Shown: piece after piece, positions 1 through 10,480 of the stretch
How the letters are laid out: each line of letters starts with the position of its first letter
Numbering within the stretch: the first letter of the stretch is position 1
Assembly (NCBI GenBank): GCA_963383645.1
Contig: OY726569.1
Location: forward strand, 28,271,070 to 28,335,069
Origin: Muscardinus avellanarius
Taxonomy: Eukaryota > Chordata > Mammalia > Rodentia > Gliridae
Direction of reading: 5' to 3'
Length of the DNA: 64,000 bases
Position numbers and translations under genes: made by a program
The notes under the pieces: model-generated
Seen by the model: the letters and a program-made list of their open reading frames with translations, nothing else
Told to the model about the DNA's origin: nothing
Databases searched by the model: none

Positions 1-788
1 CAGAGGTAGAACTCCCCCTGAAATATATTCCCAGTGCCACATACACATACAAAAGCAGTAACTTTAGAAAGCTATATGCCCTAGTTAAATTCCCAGGCTC
101 TGACATAAAAAATATTTATGCACTGCATAACAACATTTTGGTCAAAGTCAGGCCAGATATACAACAAAGGTTCCATAAGATTATAATGAAGCTGAAAAAA
201 TCCTATCACCTGAATGCAATACACTACTCATATTTGTGGTGATGCTGGTGTGAATAAACCTATCACACTGCCAGTCATATGAAAGTATAGCACAGACAAT
301 TATATATACTATATAACTTGATAGTGACAATAAATATGTTTCTGGTTGTGTCCCCACTAAAGAAAAATACCATGTCCCTAAAATCTGTCTTTCTTTTTTC
401 CCAGAAACCTAGTTAAGTTAGGAGAAACAATAATAACAGGCTCAGACCTGAGTGTCCAAATAAATACTATCTTGAAGGACACTGTCTCTCACATTTGCTG
501 CAAATAGGGCAGGCTAATATTGTCTGTAGGAGCTGTATCTTGCATGCACACAAGGACAGCTGCTCCTTGGGATGCTGGTCATACAAAGAACAAACCAAAC
601 TTAGAAAACCAATGATGTCACTGTTTCTGGAGCCTAACTTTAAACCCCTCTGCTGCAGTAACTGGCTCGGATTAGAGCAGCATGCGAGGTGGAAGTTCTT
701 GTCCAGCTGGATGATGCTGGACAGTGCATCATGGGGAAATGGAGGTGCTACATTCTTACAAAGCACTGGAGGCAGCATGTCAAAACAG

Positions 789-900
789 AGATGCACCTGT
801 ACAGCGCATCCTGCTGGACTTTCTGGAGATGCCTATTAGTACATCACCACTGGACCTTCTGGAGATGCACCTGTCTAGCCTATTACCACTGGACTTCCTG
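789..900 (+). repeat. Imperfect tandem repeat, about 38-bp unit, three copies
   Basis: Units pair GGAGATGC or AGATGCACCTGT with CTGGACTTTCTGG, CTGGACCTTCTGG and CTGGACTTCCTGG, the last three starting at 814, 850 and 889. The surrounding non-repetitive stretch is unassigned. Confidence 0.65.
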
Positions 901-1140
901 GCAACTTTCCCATTATATCTTCCCCAAATATTAAACATGTGCCGTGTGATATTCTGATAATATCCCTGTAATTAAAATGTCTTATACATCAATAATAAAA
1001 CATTATTATTCCTGAGGGGAAATTGGCAATTTTTATTCCCATATAAAGGGCCAACTTAGAGATGTATGGAAATTTTTAGAAATCAAAGAAACATAAAAAG
1101 AACAATGTGATTCATTTTTCCACCTATCAAATAGTAAAAG

Positions 1141-1142
<2 letters not shown>

Positions 1143-1184
<42 letters not shown>
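1143..1184. repeat. (CA)n microsatellite
   Basis: Uninterrupted CA dinucleotides, about 21 units. Confidence 0.97.
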
Positions 1185-1186
<2 letters not shown>

Positions 1187-2178
1187 ATGTAATTCTTCCT
1201 CATTCTTTCTCTGTTATTCAAAGGACAACTCCTGCCCCTTCCCAAATACGTACCACTCTTCCTGAACCACTCACTATGTAACCAGAAATAAAGATTGCAA
1301 ATACTCAACTCTGAGCCGAATCACTTCTGGTCTAAGTGCGAAATTGTATGCTTGAAGAGTTTTTTCAGTTCTTAAGAACTAGGCAAAATGATGCCAACAC
1401 TAAGAAAGAAACAAAGAGAAAAAAGAAACAATCAAGAAAACCAGAACAAGATTAAGGGGAGGAAACGCCACCCCACAGGATGACTTTAGTGAAACTGCAC
1501 CATCGCCACTGACCAAATCTTCAAGTTCAAATAAAAAAAGAAAGGAGTATATGTACTCTCAGAATTACTCTCTTCTGGGAGAGAGAACCAAAAAAAAAAA
1601 AAATCTTGAGTCACTACCATTGCCAACAAAAAGTTTTGCAAATGTGCAATGTGTGAGAAAAATCCATAGGTCAGGCAATAGACCACCCTGAGAAGTTACT
1701 GCTTCTTTGCTATAATGCTAAATTTTTAATAATACAATTAATAATTAACTCTTGGGTTGAATTTCAGATTTATTCTTATATTTCTAAAGTTAATCCCACT
1801 TTGTCGGTATTCAGATGTAGTATTAACTTGGGCCAAATACTTACTATAGCACCTTGCCACTGGGCATTTGGTCGAAAGGTGTTTTCGGCTTACATGCTCT
1901 TGTAGGGAAATAATCAGATGTATGAACAAGAATTCTATGAGCATACCCTTATCACTGCATTATTTATAAAAATGAAAAAGTGGAAACAACTGTCTAAAAT
2001 CCTGACATGCTGTGATTCTGAACTCCAGTGGGAATTATTCTCATTTAGAGTACGTGTCCTAGAAACAACAGGCTTATTAGTCCCTTTGCCCAAAAGAACC
2101 AAAGTATTCCCAACATTTCTCATAGGAATGAGGGCAGTCGTAAAGATATAGAACAGAGTTTTGAAAGACAGTTGACTG

Positions 2179-2180
2179 TT

Positions 2181-2227
<47 letters not shown>

Positions 2228-2428
2228 TTTTGCAGAACTGGGAATGGAACCTAGGAGCATTCTACTGAGCTATGCCCTCGGGCCTATTTTTTATTCTTTA
2301 TTTTGAAACAAGATCTCACTAAGTTGCAGAGGGCCTCACTAAGTAGCTGAGGCTGTCCAGGAACCTGTAATCCTCCTGCCTCAACCTCCCAAGTATTGGA
2401 AATATAAGCCTGGCCACCATGCCTGGCT
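2179..2428 (-). mobile_element. SINE with (TTTA)n tail, upstream of TRAV40
   Basis: (TTTA)n at 2179-2231 is the expanded A tail. Reverse ID part and B1 part follow, ending ACCATGCCTGGCTCC. It ends 150 bases before the TRAV40 ATG, so it borders the V promoter. Confidence 0.9.
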
Positions 2429-2456
2429 CCAGTTTTATAACCTGTTCTTCAACTCG

Positions 2457-2470
2457 CCGCATGGGGGCAC
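2457..2470 (+). promoter_or_regulatory. CTCF-like motif upstream of TRAV40
   Basis: CCGCATGGGGGCAC agrees at 12 of 14 positions with the usual CTCF core, including the GGGGGCAC half. It lies about 108 bases upstream of the TRAV40 ATG. CTCF sites next to V promoters are known in mouse Tcra. Binding here is inference. Confidence 0.4.
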
Positions 2471-2577
2471 TATTCTCCAATTCAATTATAATTTATGCAT
2501 GAATTCTAAGTATAACTGTAATGCCTTTGTTTCTTCATTTCAACAGAGATCCCTCCTACAGACCAGAGACTCCAACA

Positions 2578-3005
2578 ATGAACTCTTCTCTGCACTGTCT
2601 AATTCTGATCTTAATGTTTGGTAAGTGCATTCTATTATACTTTTTATTATTTCAAAATATTAAAACTTCCTCTAAAAAATACAACTCTAGCCAAACCCAT
2701 AAAACAAGCACAGCACTTTTTGCCCCTACAGGAGGAGCCAGTGGTGATTCAGTCGAACAGACAGGCCAAAAAATTGTCTTGGAAGGAGCTTCAGTGACTC
2801 TGGATTGCAACTATACATCCAAAGAGTACCCTGCCCATTTCTGGTATGTCCAATACCCCAATAAAGGTCTTCAGTTTCTTCAGAGGGAGACAATAGAAAA
2901 CAGAAAAAGCTTTGGTGCCAGAAATATCAAAGAACGAATCTCCTCCATTGTGAAAGATTTGGTTCAGGTATCAGACTCTGGTGTGTACTACTGTCTTCTG
3001 AGAGA
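2578..3005 (+). CDS. TRAV40: T-cell receptor alpha variable gene 40, germline V segment in two exons (2578-2620, 2732-3005)
   Basis: Germline V segment that, once joined to a J segment, encodes the variable domain of a TCR alpha chain on T cells. The leader exon starts at ATG 2578 (MNSSLHCLILILMFG), a hydrophobic signal peptide very close to human TRAV40. The donor is G|GTAAGT at 2621 and the acceptor is a pyrimidine tract plus CAG ending at 2731. The V exon is open throughout: first conserved Cys in TLDCNYT, core Trp in FWYVQYP, then DSGVYYC with the second Cys at 2992-2994. The QRETIEN and VQVSDS stretches and the unusual CLL end of the third loop also point to TRAV40. A 23-type recombination signal follows at once. 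The longer apparent frame (2521-3228) only arises by reading through intron and signal. It looks functional; expression cannot be judged here. Confidence 0.93.
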
Positions 3006-3043
3006 CACATCGCTGAGGATGCAGGAGGAGCTGTACAAAAACC
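3006..3043 (+). other. TRAV40 recombination signal sequence (23-type)
   Basis: Heptamer CACATCG (3006-3012), spacer of 22 bases, nonamer ACAAAAACC (3035-3043). Read one base later the nonamer is CAAAAACCT with a spacer of exactly 23. The first four heptamer bases, needed for RAG cleavage, are consensus; positions 5 and 6 differ from CACAGTG. The nonamer is near perfect. Confidence 0.85.
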
Positions 3044-3314
3044 TCTTGGGCCCACACAAAGTATGCACTGAGGCGGGAAACCCAGATTGGGGAGCCTCAT
3101 TCTCTCCCATGCAGACAGTCCTGTTGGGCCACTATGAGAAGGGGGAAAAATCATCTACAGGTGCCTCTACTTCCAGGGGCACAGAGCTTTCTTTGGTTGA
3201 AACTGGGGTCAGGGAAGAAGGTCTTTAATGCCTCTGCTTTCTCTTAGGTCAGCTCTCTCTCGTGCTTGAAGCTGGAATGATGCTTATGAATACAATCTAA
3301 TGACCCGGATGACA

Positions 3315-3480
3315 GTCCTGGTTCTACTGCTTATTAGCCATGCAAATTTGTCCAAGTTAACCAATGTCTCAGGGCTTTGGTTTTTCATCTGTGAAATAGA
3401 AATTACAATAATCACACAACTATAATATGGGGAGGACGTAAGAGAAGGTAGTTCTAAAGGACAGATAATGACTCGAAGCA
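3315..3480 (+). repeat. MIR relic
   Basis: TACTGCTTATTAGCCATGCAA, then a TCATCTGTGAAAT segment, follows the MIR order (TGCCACTTACTAGC, then TCATCTGTAAAATG). Weak but collinear. Confidence 0.5.
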
Positions 3481-3906
3481 TTGTTGGAACTAACAAGGCC
3501 CACCGTAGGGGCAAGCTCTCTGTCTGTCCTGACTGTGCTGAGAGCGTGACTGGTCCACTGCTCAACAGACCACACCCCAGCCCAGCCAGGCCTCAGTCAG
3601 GATGATCAACTGTCATCTTCTCTCCCACTGGCTCCCACCTCATGCCACACACGCAAAATTAACTGCAAGTGGGTCATAGACCTAAATGTAGGGACTATTG
3701 GTATAACAGAACACAAGAGTATGTTTTCATGATTTGGGTTAAGCAATGATTTCTTAGATGTGACACCAAATAATAAAATAAACTATTGATAAATTGGGCT
3801 TTGACAAAATTAAAATTGCTTGTGCTTCAAATTGTATCATCAATAAAATGAAATATGACCCCCACAAGATTTGCAAATCTTACATATCATAGATCTGATG
3901 GTAAGG

Positions 3907-3908
<2 letters not shown>

Positions 3909-3941
<33 letters not shown>
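3909..3941. repeat. (GT)n microsatellite
   Basis: About 16 GT units, probably the tail of the reverse ID-like SINE that follows. Confidence 0.95.
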
Positions 3942-3942
<1 letters not shown>

Positions 3943-4012
3943 TACTGGGGGTCAAACCTAGTGCTTTGTACATCCTACAAGGCAAGCATTAGATAGGATT
4001 TATCTCCAGAAT
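3942..4012 (-). mobile_element. Short ID-like SINE fragment
   Basis: GGTACTGGGGGTCAAACC then GGCAAGCATTAG, the reverse of an ID/tRNA-like tail, diverged and truncated. Confidence 0.55.
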
Positions 4013-4070
4013 ATACTAAGAATTATTACAACCCAATGATAAAAAGACACAAAATAAGCAATAAGCAATG

Positions 4071-4255
4071 TAGCTGTGTGTGATGACACACACCTATAAT
4101 ACTAGGACTTGGGAGGCTGAGACAGGAGGATCAAAGCCTGGGCAACTTAGTGAGACTCTGTTTCTAATTTTAAAATAAAAGGGCTGAGGGTGTAGCTGAG
4201 TGATAGAATGCTCTGACTTCAGTTCCCAGTGCCCCCTTGTCCCCAAAACAAGAGC
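4071..4255 (+). mobile_element. B1-ID SINE, old
   Basis: GACACACACCTATAATACTA, GGGAGGCTGAGACAGGAGGA and a GTGTAGCTGAGTGATAGAATG ID part in correct order, with many substitutions. Confidence 0.8.
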
Positions 4256-4277
4256 AAAGAATTTAAATATACATGTT

Positions 4278-4500
4278 TCACTAAGTGTGATTGCATACAC
4301 CTGTAACCCCAGTTACTCTGGGGGCTGAAGGAAGAGAAGTGAAAATTTGAGGCCATCCTAGGCAACTTTGTGCGACCTTGTCTCAAAAGTAAAAAAGGCT
4401 ATGAGTGCATTACTACTGAGCAGTGGTAGAACTCTTGCCTCACCCTAGCTTGCACGAGGCCCTGGTTCAATCCCCAGGACCAATAAGCAAACAAACAAAC
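4278..4500 (+). mobile_element. B1-ID SINE, old
   Basis: CACCTGTAACCCCAGTTACT head and GAGCAGTGGTAGAACTC... GGTTCAATCCCCAGG ID tail, ending in (AAAC)n. Confidence 0.8.
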
Positions 4501-5099
4501 AAACATTTCTCCAAGGAAGATTATGAGTGGTTAATTAGAACATGAAAAGTTATTGACCTTTGTCCATTGTTTGCCAGAACCTCAAAAGGTGAAATCAGAA
4601 TCGATTCCAGTCCTTCGTATCTACCCAAGATACAAGAAGCGTGTGTCCACACAAACACTTGTATGTGAATTTTTATAGCAGCATCATTCATAGTAGACAA
4701 AAAGTGGAAATAATACGAATAGAACAAAATGTGGCATATTCGTGTAATTATTATTTGATCATGAAAAAGAAAAAATACATGTTTATCAGTAAAAATCAAC
4801 CTTTTTCACTCACTTTGCTAAGTGAAGAAAAAGCCAGGCACAAAACACACATTTACATAAAATTCCCAAAAAAGGCAAATTCATAGAGAAATCAGATTGG
4901 CGATTCATAGGAGCTGGAAGAAGGGAACAAAAGAAATGGATTGTTTAATAACTATAGAGTTTCTTTGGGGACTAAGGAAAATTTTCTGAAACAAGACAGT
5001 GGTAAGGGCTGCACAGCATTATGACTGTACTGAAAGCTACCTAATTATATAGACTTTAAAATAGTTAAAAAGGTGAACTTTATGTTTCTTTTATTCTTA

Positions 5100-5970
5100 G
5101 TAAAAAAGAAGACAACCAAAATTCAAAATGTGATTGTAGGGACTGGGAGGACTAGCTCTAAAAAAAATAAAATTTTACTTTTCTGTTACAAACAGTATCA
5201 ATAAGAATACAAAAGATGGCATCAGTAAGGAAACCCACAGCCGCACAGGAGGTAGACTAACTCAGGTGCTAACCAAAAATTATAAAAATATTGACCGTCT
5301 GATGCGCAGATCAAGGGGAATAGCAAAGAAGACATGAGCCTATAAGGAAACATTAAAAAGTAAAAACCCAGAATAAAGCAAAAGCTTGAAGAAAATATGA
5401 AGTACAACATAAAGGGCATTTTAGAACAATTTGGAGAAAAGAGGCGCGTGGAGTGAGAATAGTTGATTTACATATTAAGGAAAACGGAAAAATGTTGGCA
5501 CAGAGAGAAAAGGAGTGTCTCAGCCCCTAGTCTCATCCTCTATTCTCCATCAAGCAGAATACTTTTCAAAGTGATAAAGAAAAAAGAAAGACATAGAAAA
5601 TTCTGACAGATGAAAAAATACTAAAAGAGAACTAGATGCTTTCAAATAATCAAGTCATCCAGACCATTTAAATTAAGTCCCCAAATGCAAAAAATAGTTT
5701 GGAGGCATGCTTTAAGAGGCATTGAAACCTCCAGGGAAATGAAGGAAATCTCAAGCCCACCAAAAGATGATTGACACTCACCCAAAGCTCCAGAGCTGAT
5801 GACGTGTGAGATCCCTGATCGCCATGAGCAGGACGAGTTTACTAATGACATCTTTAAAACAAGGCGACGAGGCTCCAGAAATTTCCATAGATTTAAATTA
5901 TCTTGATTGTTTGTAAGAAATTTGACCATTTTGTTTCTCACTATATCTTTAGGGGAAATTTGTAAATAAT
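5100..5970. other. No gene seen
   Basis: AT-rich sequence with no recognised family. Short frames here look random. Confidence 0.4.
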
Positions 5971-5982
5971 ATCATGCATCAT

Positions 5983-6164
5983 CTGAGACAGGAGGATAGT
6001 GCAGGTTCGAAGCCAGCCTCAGCTACTGAGTGAGGCTCTCAGCAACTTAGTGAGACCCTGTTTCCAAATAAAATATAAAATAGGTCTGGGAGTATAGCCC
6101 GGAGGTAGAAAGCCTCTGGGTTCCACCCCCAGTACCAAAAACATATATATATATATATATATAC
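5983..6164 (+). mobile_element. 5'-truncated B1-ID SINE
   Basis: Starts inside the B1 part at TGAGACAGGAGG and ends in (TA)n. Flanked by CATGCATCAT at 5973-5982 and 6165-6174. Confidence 0.88.
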
Positions 6165-6269
6165 CATGCATCATTTGTTATGTAATATATTTATATTTAT
6201 CAGTCTCCATCATACTATCCATAATAATAGATAAAATTTATCAAGGGCTGGACATATATGAAGTATTGT

Positions 6270-6487
6270 GGGTTTTTGTTTTGTTTGTTTGTTTGTTTGT
6301 TTGTTTGTTTTGGTGGTACTGGGGTCCTGGAAGCCCTTCTACCTCCAGGCTACACTCCCAGACCTATTTTATATTTTAATTTGGAAACAGGGTCTCTTAA
6401 GCCAGCAAGGCTGGCTTTGAACCTGCGCGATCCTCCTGTCTCTGCCTCCCAAGCGCGGGGATTACAAGCGTGCACCACCACGCCCGG
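6270..6487 (-). mobile_element. Young B1-ID SINE, short-middle subfamily
   Basis: Perfect 17-bp duplication CATATATGAAGTATTGT at 6253-6269 and 6488-6504. Tail seen as (GTTT)n. Contains AAGCCAGCAAGGCTGGCTTT, the subfamily palindrome. Confidence 0.95.
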
Positions 6488-6504
6488 CATATATGAAGTA
6501 TTGT

Positions 6505-6680
6505 TCAAAGTGCCTTGCACACACTAATTTGTTTAATCTTCTCTATGAGCTCATGAAGTAGGTACAGCAATTAGCTGCATTTTAAAGATAAGGAAATGTA
6601 AATGCAGAGTAATTCATTAATTTACACAAGAACACACAGTCAGGAAGAGGAGAGCTGGCTTGCAAATAAGAGTAGACTCT
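6505..6680 (-). repeat. MIR relic
   Basis: GTTTAATCTTCTCTATGAG, GAAGTAGGTACAGCAATTA and ACACAGTCAGGAAG are the reverse of MIR in the right order. Interrupted at its start by the SINE at 6270-6487. Confidence 0.7.
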
Positions 6681-6689
6681 CCAAGGTCT

Positions 6690-6900
6690 ACATTCTTAAT
6701 CACTATATTTCATTAACTCTCAATGCTATCTGTAATCCTTATCAGAAAACTACAAGTTTGGTATTAGACCCATTTTATAAGTAAGGAACTGAGAACTAGG
6801 GTGTTGTGGTAACATCTCAAAATTCAGTATCTAGTAAGACTCAAACTAAGTCTGTTTGGCTTCAAACCAGCTTCTCTTTTCACTTGCTATTCTACATAAT
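6690..6900 (-). repeat. Second MIR relic
   Basis: TATTAGACCCATTTTATAAG then GGAACTGAGAACTAGG and GTCTGTTTGGCTTC follow MIR reverse order, diverged. Confidence 0.55.
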
Positions 6901-6942
6901 GCTACGGTTGGTTAATCTTTGGCTAAAAAAAATGGTCATATA

Positions 6943-7096
6943 TAGGGGCTAAAGATGTAGTTTACTGGTAAGCATAAAGCCCTAGGTTTGACCTCCAGCA
7001 CCAAAAAGAAGAGAAAGAAAGAGACAGAGACAGAGACAGAGACAGAGAGACAGAGAGACAGAGAGTGGAGGGAGGGAGGGAGGGAGGGAGGGAGGG
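6943..7096 (+). mobile_element. ID element with expanded purine tail
   Basis: GGGGCTAAAGATGTAGTTTA to ACCTCCAGCACC is a monomeric ID-type SINE. Its tail has expanded to (GAGACA)n then (GGGA)n. Confidence 0.8.
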
Positions 7097-7990
7097 AAAA
7101 CAAGCAAGCCATATATAAAGATGTGATTTAGAAAAACATCTCTATTGTTTTGCCAAATGATTTTATTCTCCATCTAACCTATTCAGTCATCTCATGTAAA
7201 CTCATATAAGATATGCCAATCAAAGGTGAAACAGCACAAAGTTGCATTTGTAATGATATGTTTATTTATATCATAAGATATAGATTCAAAGTCATTTCAA
7301 CAAGCCAAAAAGATGAATCAAAAAAGTCAAAATCAAATGTAATGGATACATATACGCTATAGTTTTATAAAAATCAATCGCAATATCTGGAACAAAGGAA
7401 CAAGGGACCTTAAATTTACAGTATTTTTTGTATAACCCATCCAAATTTGCTCAAAAAATGATTTTTTAAAAGATACTGGAGAATATTATAAAAAACCATT
7501 TGTGCAAAATATAGCTGTTTCTTATGGGAGGAAGAGAGTCATCAATTGGCTATTCTTTCTGAACTTCTCTCTGAATGTGTAATCAACTCTCCTCTTTACA
7601 ATGATTAAATTGTTAAATTTAATCAGATCACACTATTCAACTGTTAGACTCTACCCAATAGCATAGCTTTCATTTGCCAAGGGATGATTCAGGTTCAAAA
7701 CGCACAGGGTTGTATACCTCTGGTAACAAATACCACCAAACTTGTGTTTCTGTACCTCCAGTCCAAAGTGATGAGTTTAGTATCTACCCAGATCAATAGG
7801 CTATCCTCCAGGAAAAGAGGTCTAGATTCATCCCTTAACGGGTCCATCCAGTGGCACGGATATGATATGGAAAGGAATCCCAAATGAGGAAAATTTCTGC
7901 AATTCAAATAGTTAATCAGTGTGATAAAATAAATTAATCATAGATAACAATCATAGACAAGTGGAAACCAAATGAATAAAGTCATACTCT
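7097..7990. other. No gene seen
   Basis: AT-rich sequence without recognised repeat or coding signal. Confidence 0.4.
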
Positions 7991-7992
7991 GA

Positions 7993-8190
7993 GCCTGGCA
8001 TGGTGGCACACACTCGTGATCCCAGTACCTGGGAAACTAACACAGAAGGATTGCAGGTTTGAGACTAGCCTCAGCAACTTAGTGAGGCCCTCAGCAACTT
8101 AGTGAGATTCTGTTTCAAAAAAATGTAAAAAGGTTGAGGATATAGCTCAGAGGTAGAATGTCCCTAGGTTCAAATCCCAGTACCACAAAA
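7993..8190 (+). mobile_element. B1-ID SINE
   Basis: GCCTGGCATGGTGGCACACA head, duplicated AGCAACTTAGTGAG block, ID tail GGATATAGCTCAGAGGTAGA, then an A run. Confidence 0.92.
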
Positions 8191-8399
8191 AAGTAATACT
8201 CTGACAAGACAGTAACATTTAAAGCCTATTCAAAGAGACATAGAAAAACTGCAATAACTCCAGAAAAGAAATACAAAACTAAGTCTGAAATAATATCATG
8301 TAAAGAAATAGGGATGTCTTATAAAGAAACCAGGGTTGTTTATAACATATCTTTTAAAACAAAAACAAACCCGCCCTTAACCTCTTAAAAGATTTAGGT

Positions 8400-8590
8400 A
8401 TCTGGGCATGGTGACACGCTCTTGTAATCCCAGCAGTTAGGAGGCTGAGACAGGAGGATCAAACAGGTTTGAGGCCAGCCTCAGCTACTTAGTGAGGCTC
8501 TCAGCAACTTAGTGAGACCCTGTTTCTAAATAAATATAAAATAGGTCAGGGATGTAGCCCGGAGGTAGAAGTCCCCTGGGTTCTATCCCC

Positions 8591-8641
<51 letters not shown>
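8400..8641 (+). mobile_element. B1-ID SINE with (CA)n tail
   Basis: Head CTGGGCATGGTGACACG, ID tail GATGTAGCCCGGAGGTAGAA, ending directly in CA repeats (8595-8641). GATTTA occurs at both edges. Confidence 0.92.
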
Positions 8642-8643
<2 letters not shown>

Positions 8644-8826
8644 ATTTAAGTGAAACACAGTCACTCTACTTGGTGCAACATAGCTTATTGAAGCCAAAGA
8701 ATCACCAAACTTCTATTCTCTCACCTTAACCAGGGTTGCTAGTTGGGCGATGCTGTTTGCTTCTGTATCTGTCTTTTTCTTTTTCTTTTTTCAGTTATTT
8801 GACCTATTTTATAGTTATGCATCTTG

Positions 8827-8839
8827 CCACCAGATGGCA
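8827..8839 (+). promoter_or_regulatory. CTCF-like motif upstream of TRAV41
   Basis: CCACCAGATGGCA matches the CTCF core at every position and has the same orientation as the TRAV40 site. It sits about 197 bases upstream of the TRAV41 ATG. It may keep an architectural role although the V gene is dead. Confidence 0.5.
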
Positions 8840-9035
8840 ATGTAGGCATTATATTTAAAAGATCATGGGCAGTTTCCTTGTAAGAAACCCTCTAAATAGT
8901 GGGGTTGCTAATACATGTGCATTTCTGGTTTCTCTGATGGGCTGGGAATCCCCTTTGGTCTGGGTTCCTTGGACCAATTACCTTTTATTCCAAGTGTTCT
9001 AACAGAGACCTGTGCGAGCTTCGGGTACCACGGAA

Positions 9036-9066
9036 ATGGTAAAGAACCAGCAAGTTTCTTTTTTCT

Positions 9067-9098
<32 letters not shown>

Positions 9099-9840
9099 GG
9101 TGGTACTGGGGGTGGAACCCAGAAGCTTTCTACCTCCGGGCTATACTCCCAGACCTTTTTTATATTTTATTTGGAAACAGGGTCTCACTAAGTTGCTGAG
9201 AGCCTCACTAAGTTGCTGAGAGCCTCACTAAGTAGCTGAGGCTGGCTTCGAACCCGTGCGATCCTCCTGTCTCAGCCTCCCAAGCGCGGGGATTACAAGC
9301 GTGTGCCACCACGCCCAGCGAACCAGCAAGTTTCGATGGCTATTTTGTGGCTTCAGCGAAGCTGTAAGTTTGAGAGTTTCTGAACATGAGAACAAGACTA
9401 AAGGGATATCTGTTCAAATTTCTGAGGAGGTGAGAAAAGAGACTCCAAGTGGTTATCTGGAATGCCGTCTGGCAAATGTATGAAGGAAAGAAATGTGTAG
9501 GAATACTGCCAGAGCAGTGATATTCTGTGTTTGATGATGTCTTTGAGCAAAAGGATAATAGGCAAAAATGAAGTAGAGCAGAGTCCTCAGTACCTGAATG
9601 CCCTGGAAGGAGACTTTATCACCATCAACTGCAGTTACTCAACAGGAATGTCCACCTTGCACTGGCTGTAGCAGAATCCTGGAGGAGGCTGTATCTTCTT
9701 GTTTACAATGAATGTACAGATGAAGAAGAATGGAAAACTTAGCCCCACGCTCGCTCTACAGGAAGGAAAGCCACAGTTCCCTGAACACTGCAGCCTCCCA
9801 GCCCACAGACTCGGCCACCTACCTCTGTGCTGGGAGGTAG
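9036..9840 (+). pseudogene. TRAV41: T-cell receptor alpha variable gene 41, pseudogene
   Basis: Variable segment of the TRAV41 family, inactive. The leader starts at ATG 9036 (MVKNQQVS), is cut by a SINE at 9059-9319, and resumes after the duplication as MAILWLQRSC, ending at 9363 before GTAAGT. With the SINE ignored this is a normal V leader resembling human TRAV41. The V exon opens after the AG at 9560-9561 with GKNEVEQSPQYLNALEGDF and keeps the first Cys (TINCSY) and the core Trp (LHWL). The next codon is TAG (9669-9671) where the family has Gln. A one-base shift near 9771-9775 moves the frame, after which DSATYLC with the second Cys (9826-9828) reads in the new frame. An intact recombination signal follows. 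Its position after TRAV40 fits human gene order. Confidence 0.9.
9059..9319 (-). mobile_element. B1-ID composite SINE splitting the TRAV41 leader exon
   Basis: Complete SINE in reverse orientation: a T-rich stretch (its A tail), then the ID-like part (GGTACTGGGG) and the B1-like head ending GCCACCACGCCCAGC. It is bounded by a perfect 15-bp duplication, GAACCAGCAAGTTTC, at 9044-9058 and 9320-9334. The block AGAGCCTCACTAAGTTGCTG is internally repeated. Confidence 0.95.
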
Positions 9841-9879
9841 CACAGTGCTCCCCAGGCACCTGGAGCCCATACCCAAACC
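9841..9879 (+). other. TRAV41 recombination signal sequence (23-type)
   Basis: Consensus heptamer CACAGTG (9841-9847), spacer of exactly 23 bases (9848-9870), nonamer ACCCAAACC (9871-9879) with two or fewer departures from ACAAAAACC. The heptamer is better than that of the functional TRAV40. Confidence 0.85.
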
Positions 9880-9904
9880 TGACTCGAAACTTCATTTGTG
9901 TTGG

Positions 9905-10112
9905 AGAGGGACAGGGGTCCTGGGGATTGAACCTAGGGGCATCCTTCCTCCAAGCTATACGCCGAGCAGTTTTTATTTTTTGCTTTGAAACAGGGTCTCA
10001 CTAGGTTGCTGAGAGTTTCTCTACTTGCTGAGGCTGTTCTTACACCTGTGATCCTCCTATCTCAGCCTCCCAAGTACTGGGATTACAGGCATGTATCCCC
10101 ACATCCAGCTAA
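9905..10112 (-). mobile_element. B1-ID SINE just after the TRAV41 recombination signal
   Basis: GGGGTCCTGGGGATTGAACC to ACAGGCATGTATCCCCACA, in reverse. It starts 26 bases after the TRAV41 nonamer. Confidence 0.9.
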
Positions 10113-10274
10113 GACCTCATTTCTTATTTTTTGTCTTTTCAGACTTGTCTATCTCTATCCTTGGACAGATGATACAAGCTTTTTTGGTTTTTAAAATATA
10201 ATGCTCACCCACTTTAGATCATCTTTCATCTCTGTAGCATCACCACCAAACATGGTAACCATAATGATATATGA

Positions 10275-10480
10275 TATATACATTGGAAGTAGAATATACA
10301 GGCTTTGGAGCCAAGTTTCCAGTGTATACAAATCCTGGTTCTGCCACTTATTAATTGGATGATGTTGGTCAACAATCTGAACTTCTCTTTATGATAGTTT
10401 TTTCTCAACTAGAAAATGAAACTGTTAATCACAAGTTCTAACCTTAATTGTGGAGGTTGCCCAAGATAATAAATATATTC
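10275..10480 (+). repeat. MIR relic
   Basis: GGCTTTGGAGCCAAGTTTCC, TGGTTCTGCCACTTATTAA and CTAGAAAATGAAACTG keep MIR order. Confidence 0.75.

Larger units (their letters stand above)
1..2178. other. Unassigned intergenic sequence upstream of TRAV40
   Basis: AT-rich sequence with no convincing gene. It contains the 38-bp tandem repeat at 789-900, a CA microsatellite at 1143-1184 and short non-coding open frames. Confidence 0.5.
3615..5100 (+). mobile_element. Old L1 3' fragment, interrupted by SINEs and (GT)n
   Basis: Segments at 3640-3860 (CAAGTGGGTCATAGACC, GGGCTTTGACAAAATTAAAA) and 4560-5095 (TATAGCAGCATCATTCATAG) are collinear with the 3' part of L1 ORF2 and the 3' UTR. SINEs at 4071-4490 and the GT repeat lie between them. 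Confidence 0.65.

Noticed and set aside
2521..3228. A single 235-codon frame over TRAV40
   Set aside because: It reads through the leader intron and past the recombination signal; splice sites and the RSS define the real exons.
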